IMG/VR virus record: IMGVR_UViG_3300027976_000007
Coordinates: 62,001-126,000 of that record
Source: a virus
DNA length: 64,000 bases
Direction: 5' to 3' (one strand)
Shown: piece by piece, positions 60,798 through 64,000 of the stretch
Layout of the letters: each line of letters begins with the position of its first letter
Position numbering within the stretch: the stretch's first letter is position 1
Position numbers and translations under genes: made by a program
The notes under the pieces: model-generated
Database searches by the model: none
Seen by the model: the letters and a program-made list of their open reading frames with translations, nothing else
What the model was told of the DNA's origin: nothing

Positions 60798-61155
60798 TGT
60801 TTATTATAGTATTAGTAAATTCCTCTATTAAGGATGCAGTTTCTTTTCTTAGTTCTAAGTTTTCATTTCTTAAATTATCTATTTCTTCTAAAAGGGCGTT
60901 AATTTCATCTTGGTTTGGGGTGAAATCTATATGTTCAGTACTTTCTTTTACCAAATATTCGTGTGAATTATTATCCCCATATTTAGGGATCTCGAAAAAG
61001 AGCTTGTTATATAAGGTAAAAAAGTCCTCTACGTTAGCCAAGTTGACATCGAAAAAATTAGGGTCTTTAACTTCCTTTAACTCTTTAAATGAAGCATCTA
61101 CTGTCTTATAGAATTTTGATTTATCAAAAACGTTTCTATTTAATTTTATATCCAT
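60790..61155 (-). CDS. Small coiled-coil baseplate-region protein
   Basis: 121 residues. The N-terminal part (VDASFKELKEVKDPNFFDVN, VEDFFTLYNKLFFEIPKYGD) is helical and the C-terminal part (NALLEEIDNLRNENLELRKE) is a leucine-zipper-like coiled coil. No enzymatic motif. The conserved-looking EIPKYG ... HEYLV part is a pattern I connect with small phage structural genes beside the wedge cluster, without a known function. It is translationally linked to the giant gene by an eight-base overlap and begins one base after the upstream gene. Confidence 0.6.
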   Translation of the reverse strand: MDIKLNRNVFDKSKFYKTVDASFKELKEVKDPNFFDVNLANVEDFFTLYNKLFFEIPKYGDNNSHEYLVKESTEHIDFTPNQDEINALLEEIDNLRNENLELRKETASLIEEFTNTIINNE

Positions 61156-61156
61156 A

Positions 61157-62293
61157 TCACTTTTCTATTTTAAATCTAATATCTTCATTAAAAGTTTTTG
61201 TTACTCCATCTAATGTAGTCTTTATCAGTATTGTATATTCTCTATAAGGTTCTAACCCATCCATATAAACATCAAAATAACTAGATACAGGATCTGAGCT
61301 TATTTTGGTATATAAATTATCAAATTCTACAACAAATTCATTAGTCCCAGTATCTTTTATAGCATACCAAGATGAATTACCTGGTAAGTAATAATTTTGA
61401 GAATAGAAAGAAGAGGTTGAAAAAGTTCTTGTTGGGTATTTTGGAGTTGCAGATACTCTAAATCTAACTATATCTTCCATATAGTATACTTTTTCATTAT
61501 TATATATAGAAATAAAGGATTGAGGATCACTTAAAATTGTTTGAGTAGATGAACCAGTATTAAAGGAGTAATCATCCCATCTAAATTCTAGTTCTGGTGG
61601 GTAAATAGTATGTGTATCTATTGAGAAATAACGCATAATTACGTCATTATTTAAATTGTCTATGAATTCATCACTATCTCGTTGTTTTATTAAGAATCCT
61701 TGGTTTAACACGCCATCTGAAGGATTAATAGAATTACTATACCATGTTTGGACTGTTGTAGTTACATCTACTTTTATATCTTTCTCATCAGAATAAGAAA
61801 AGCTTTGGGTTTGTACTAAGTTCAACCCTAAATTAGATCCTGTATACCAGTTTCCTCCTCCAGGAAGAGAAGTTTGGAATGAAGAAGTCACATATTCTGG
61901 TAAACTTGAAGTAGGCCATAGAGAGGACCCTTGATAATCTAAATACCTCCAACTAACACCATTAGTTACTTGAGGGGAATCCCCAAATTGACCCGTACCC
62001 ATACCCCAATCCCCCGATATTGGATAGAAATATAGTTTTTTATCTAAATTCAAACCCGTTAATAAGGCCATTTTGTTTTTCAAATAAACAACAGAGGAAG
62101 ATGAATTGATTTTATTATCTATAATACCTACAATCTCCTCCGTTGAAAATTTTATTAAATACCTGCTAACTTGAGGATATGAATCTCCCATATAAGTTGA
62201 AGCTTCCAATATAGGATCTAACCCTGAATTAGCATCAGGATATTGGGTGTATAATGTAGCATCCTTTTCAGGAAAGATCTTGTAAATTGCCAT
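61157..62293 (-). CDS. DNRLRE/CBM96-like virion structural protein
   Basis: 378 residues. The start IFPEKDATLYTQYPDANSG followed by SRYLIKFSTEEI and, later, IKVDVTTTVQTWYSNS fits the DNRLRE-type beta domain (ATL/DAYV at the start, FDLS and VT..V..W in the core) found in secreted and surface proteins. The C-terminal 150 residues form one or two further beta sandwiches (RFRVSATPKYPTRTF, YREYTILIKTTLDGV). It lies between the gp6-like wedge gene and the giant gene and is therefore probably part of the baseplate periphery. Confidence 0.55.
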   Translation of the reverse strand: MAIYKIFPEKDATLYTQYPDANSGLDPILEASTYMGDSYPQVSRYLIKFSTEEIVGIIDNKINSSSSVVYLKNKMALLTGLNLDKKLYFYPISGDWGMGTGQFGDSPQVTNGVSWRYLDYQGSSLWPTSSLPEYVTSSFQTSLPGGGNWYTGSNLGLNLVQTQSFSYSDEKDIKVDVTTTVQTWYSNSINPSDGVLNQGFLIKQRDSDEFIDNLNNDVIMRYFSIDTHTIYPPELEFRWDDYSFNTGSSTQTILSDPQSFISIYNNEKVYYMEDIVRFRVSATPKYPTRTFSTSSFYSQNYYLPGNSSWYAIKDTGTNEFVVEFDNLYTKISSDPVSSYFDVYMDGLEPYREYTILIKTTLDGVTKTFNEDIRFKIEK

Positions 62294-62309
62294 TTAAATG
62301 TTTTATGTT

Positions 62310-64000
62310 TTAAAAATTAACTATCCTTCCCTTTATATCATTATTAGGAAACTTCACTTCAAATATCATAGGGTCTATTGAAGGGTAAACCACACCATCT
62401 ATAGCCGCTCCCTTAATATCATATGCAAAATTACTATAACCTAAAACTTCTTCTGTTAAATTGTGGATTTCAACTAATTTTACAGTTTGAACCCCTTCTA
62501 CTTTATCTAAAAGAACATATAAGTCTCTCAATATTATAGGTTCATTTATTTGCCATTTATCTATTTGGAAATGTTCTTGAACTCTGTCTATACATTTAGT
62601 AAGTACTTCACTATTGTTATAAGATGGGAGGGTAATTATATTAAAATTTATACCTATATTAATAATAAAGGCATCTTTAATTCTAATAGAATCATTTATC
62701 ATTCTATATTCTGATAGATATGTTTTTAAGTTGTTTTTAATTAAAGGTGAAGCTATTCTTAAGTTCTTATTATTATCAAAAGTCAGGATATAGAGATCTA
62801 GGACAGTAGGAAGTTCTCCCAACTGGTAGTCTCCTACTTTACTTTGAGCGGTAAAAGCTTTAGCTATAGAACCTAAGTTTGAAGGCATAGATAAAGCCCT
62901 AATTAAATAATCTGAAGTAGTTACACTTCTTAATTGATTTTGGAAATTTCCTAAAGCCTTAACTTTTAAATCCTCAATGGTATCTCCATCAGACCCCCCA
63001 TCTGCTGCTAGGGCATTATTAGATGCTAAAGAATTGAATGTTATGTCAGCTAATGAAGAGTTAGATAAATTAGGATTATTAAAGGTAATATTGCTAGTAT
63101 CCAACACTGATAGAGAACCAGCCTCAACGTTGGAGGTGATTCCTCCCCCTGTAAGATATCTAACAGTTAATGTTATGTTAGAAGGTGATATTCCATAAGT
63201 TTTAGTATACATGAAATTCAATGGAGAGAATGCTGTGGTTAATTTGTCTTTCTCAAAAGGAAGTCCTAAACCTACATTATCAGGGTTTGGGGTGATTTCC
63301 TCATCACTATCCATAAAGGATCCTGCTCCAAATTGGATTTCTAAAGTAGTTGGATTTATAAATCTAGAGGCAAATCTCCTTTGGGTTTGTTTTAGCTGTA
63401 ATATATAAGGGGATGATGGATCGGAAGTATATAGAGGATCATTTACGTTTGTATTTCTTATATAATCAAATACACTTTCTTGGGCCAAGTTTGGTACTTC
63501 ATACCAAGTATTTCCTTCACTATCCACAGCATCTAATATTCCTATTATGTTGGAAGCATTTAGGGTCCTACTATCAAATTTAACTGGAGAGTTAAAGGAA
63601 AATGTAGTTGTATTAATAGTAGAAGAAATAGATTTCCTTGTTTTCTTTAATAAGAAAGATGTAGGATCATCTCCTGATATTTCATATATAGTAGTTTCCG
63701 TAGGGTCGAAAGAAGAAGATGAGGAAAAATCTAAAGGATCCTCAATTATAAATTTAATGTTAGAGTTTGAATTTGAAGATATTTGAGTGTTTTGAGGGAT
63801 AGTAAGACAATATGAAAAGTCTGGTACGTAAGAAGAAGCACTTAATATAGAAGGTAATGTTTGGTAAAAGTCTACATCTACAGAAGAGGCTGTAGTAGTT
63901 TTCGGTTTATATCCTAAAAATTGAGACATTTGATATACATTTTCTATTTGTCTAGAATGTTGTATAAATGTTTCTTGAATTTGGTTATCTAGGTAAAAAG
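62310..64000 (-). CDS. gp6: Baseplate wedge protein (T4 gp6 / J-like), truncated at the window edge
   Basis: The frame stays open to the last base of the window: before the first ATG (63929) it reads FYLDNQIQETFIQHSRQIE and NVYQMSQFLGYKPK, the conserved N-terminal region of gp6-like proteins, so the true start lies outside. 563 codons are visible; perhaps 50-70 more are missing. Later parts show the J-like core: SNVEAGSLSVLDTSN, DGDTIEDLKVKALGNFQNQL and VTTSDYLIRALSMP. This protein forms the ring of the baseplate wedges (660 residues in T4). The gene begins the visible baseplate series and is followed after 16 bases by the DNRLRE-like gene. Confidence 0.88.
   Translation of the reverse strand, partial: FYLDNQIQETFIQHSRQIENVYQMSQFLGYKPKTTTASSVDVDFYQTLPSILSASSYVPDFSYCLTIPQNTQISSNSNSNIKFIIEDPLDFSSSSSFDPTETTIYEISGDDPTSFLLKKTRKSISSTINTTTFSFNSPVKFDSRTLNASNIIGILDAVDSEGNTWYEVPNLAQESVFDYIRNTNVNDPLYTSDPSSPYILQLKQTQRRFASRFINPTTLEIQFGAGSFMDSDEEITPNPDNVGLGLPFEKDKLTTAFSPLNFMYTKTYGISPSNITLTVRYLTGGGITSNVEAGSLSVLDTSNITFNNPNLSNSSLADITFNSLASNNALAADGGSDGDTIEDLKVKALGNFQNQLRSVTTSDYLIRALSMPSNLGSIAKAFTAQSKVGDYQLGELPTVLDLYILTFDNNKNLRIASPLIKNNLKTYLSEYRMINDSIRIKDAFIINIGINFNIITLPSYNNSEVLTKCIDRVQEHFQIDKWQINEPIILRDLYVLLDKVEGVQTVKLVEIHNLTEEVLGYSNFAYDIKGAAIDGVVYPSIDPMIFEVKFPNNDIKGRIVNF

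Noticed and set aside
63930-64000. A separate gene upstream of the first ATG of the gp6-like gene
   Set aside because: The frame of the gp6-like gene continues without stop to the window edge and encodes residues typical of that family, so it is the same gene.
1-64000. tRNA genes, CRISPR arrays, insertion sequences, integrase or attachment sites
   Set aside because: No cloverleaf-like gap, no spaced direct repeats, no transposase or integrase motifs were seen; intergenic gaps are all shorter than about 200 bases. Detection by eye is limited.

Overview
The window is a continuous piece of a large contractile-tailed phage with T4-type (Straboviridae-like) core genes. Every convincing gene is on the minus strand, so transcription runs from position 64000 towards 1. 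The DNA is very AT-rich. Genes are packed tightly, often with 1- or 4-base start/stop overlaps, and I see no tRNA, rRNA, CRISPR array or insertion sequence. Start codons are preceded by A/T-rich leaders and I see almost no AGGAGG-type ribosome sites. Together with BspA/DUF285, PKD-like and LamG-like virion proteins, this suggests a Bacteroidota host; that is an inference, not a demonstration.

Layout in transcription order: (1) 64000-51884, baseplate and tail-peripheral genes: a gp6-like wedge protein cut by the window edge, a DNRLRE-like structural protein, a small coiled-coil protein, a giant 2067-residue baseplate protein and three further structural proteins, two of them paralogous. (2) 51884-48836, nucleic-acid genes: a GIY-YIG (SegE-like) nuclease, a gp61-like primase, a PD-(D/E)XK nuclease and a P-loop kinase. 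(3) 48839-41916, a cluster of poorly known proteins: a four-domain fusion (nucleotidyltransferase, two HExxH domains, HAD phosphatase), a zinc-binding protein, several acidic or tagged proteins and a histone H1-like mini-protein. Many carry a similar leader peptide (MKKxxLKKLIxE type) ending in a T4-type prohead protease site. (4) 41853-38720, a FAD-dependent oxidoreductase, a DUF6884-like protein, a NadR-like kinase and small genes. (5) 38685-28249, the head module: a protein with an internal duplication, terminase large subunit, portal, two conserved head-region proteins, prohead protease, acidic scaffold and major capsid protein. (6) 28150-26078, an inserted homing endonuclease and phoH. 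(7) 26036-6097, neck and tail: two neck proteins, a gp15-like tail terminator fused to a repeat-rich appendage, a LamG protein, sheath, tube, tail chaperone with a probable frameshifted extension, tape measure, tube-initiator-like protein, LysM baseplate protein, a two-gene hub with a tail lysin, and a BspA-like adhesin. (8) 6047-1, replication: a short family A DNA polymerase, gp32-like SSB, UvsX, RNase H/FEN, DnaB-like helicase, and the start of a B12-dependent ribonucleotide reductase.

Together the genes cover assembly of head, neck, tail and baseplate plus a recombination-linked replisome. The most interesting points are: the shared leader peptides with protease sites; the four-domain polyprotein-like gene; a tail-chaperone frameshift at a run of seven T; an unusual short polymerase with no visible exonuclease site and altered active-site positions; three recent in-frame tandem duplications (600, 204 and 102 bp), the largest with seven out of seven differences changing amino acids; and a recurrent 10-bp motif just upstream of many genes, oriented oppositely to the T4 late promoter consensus it contains.
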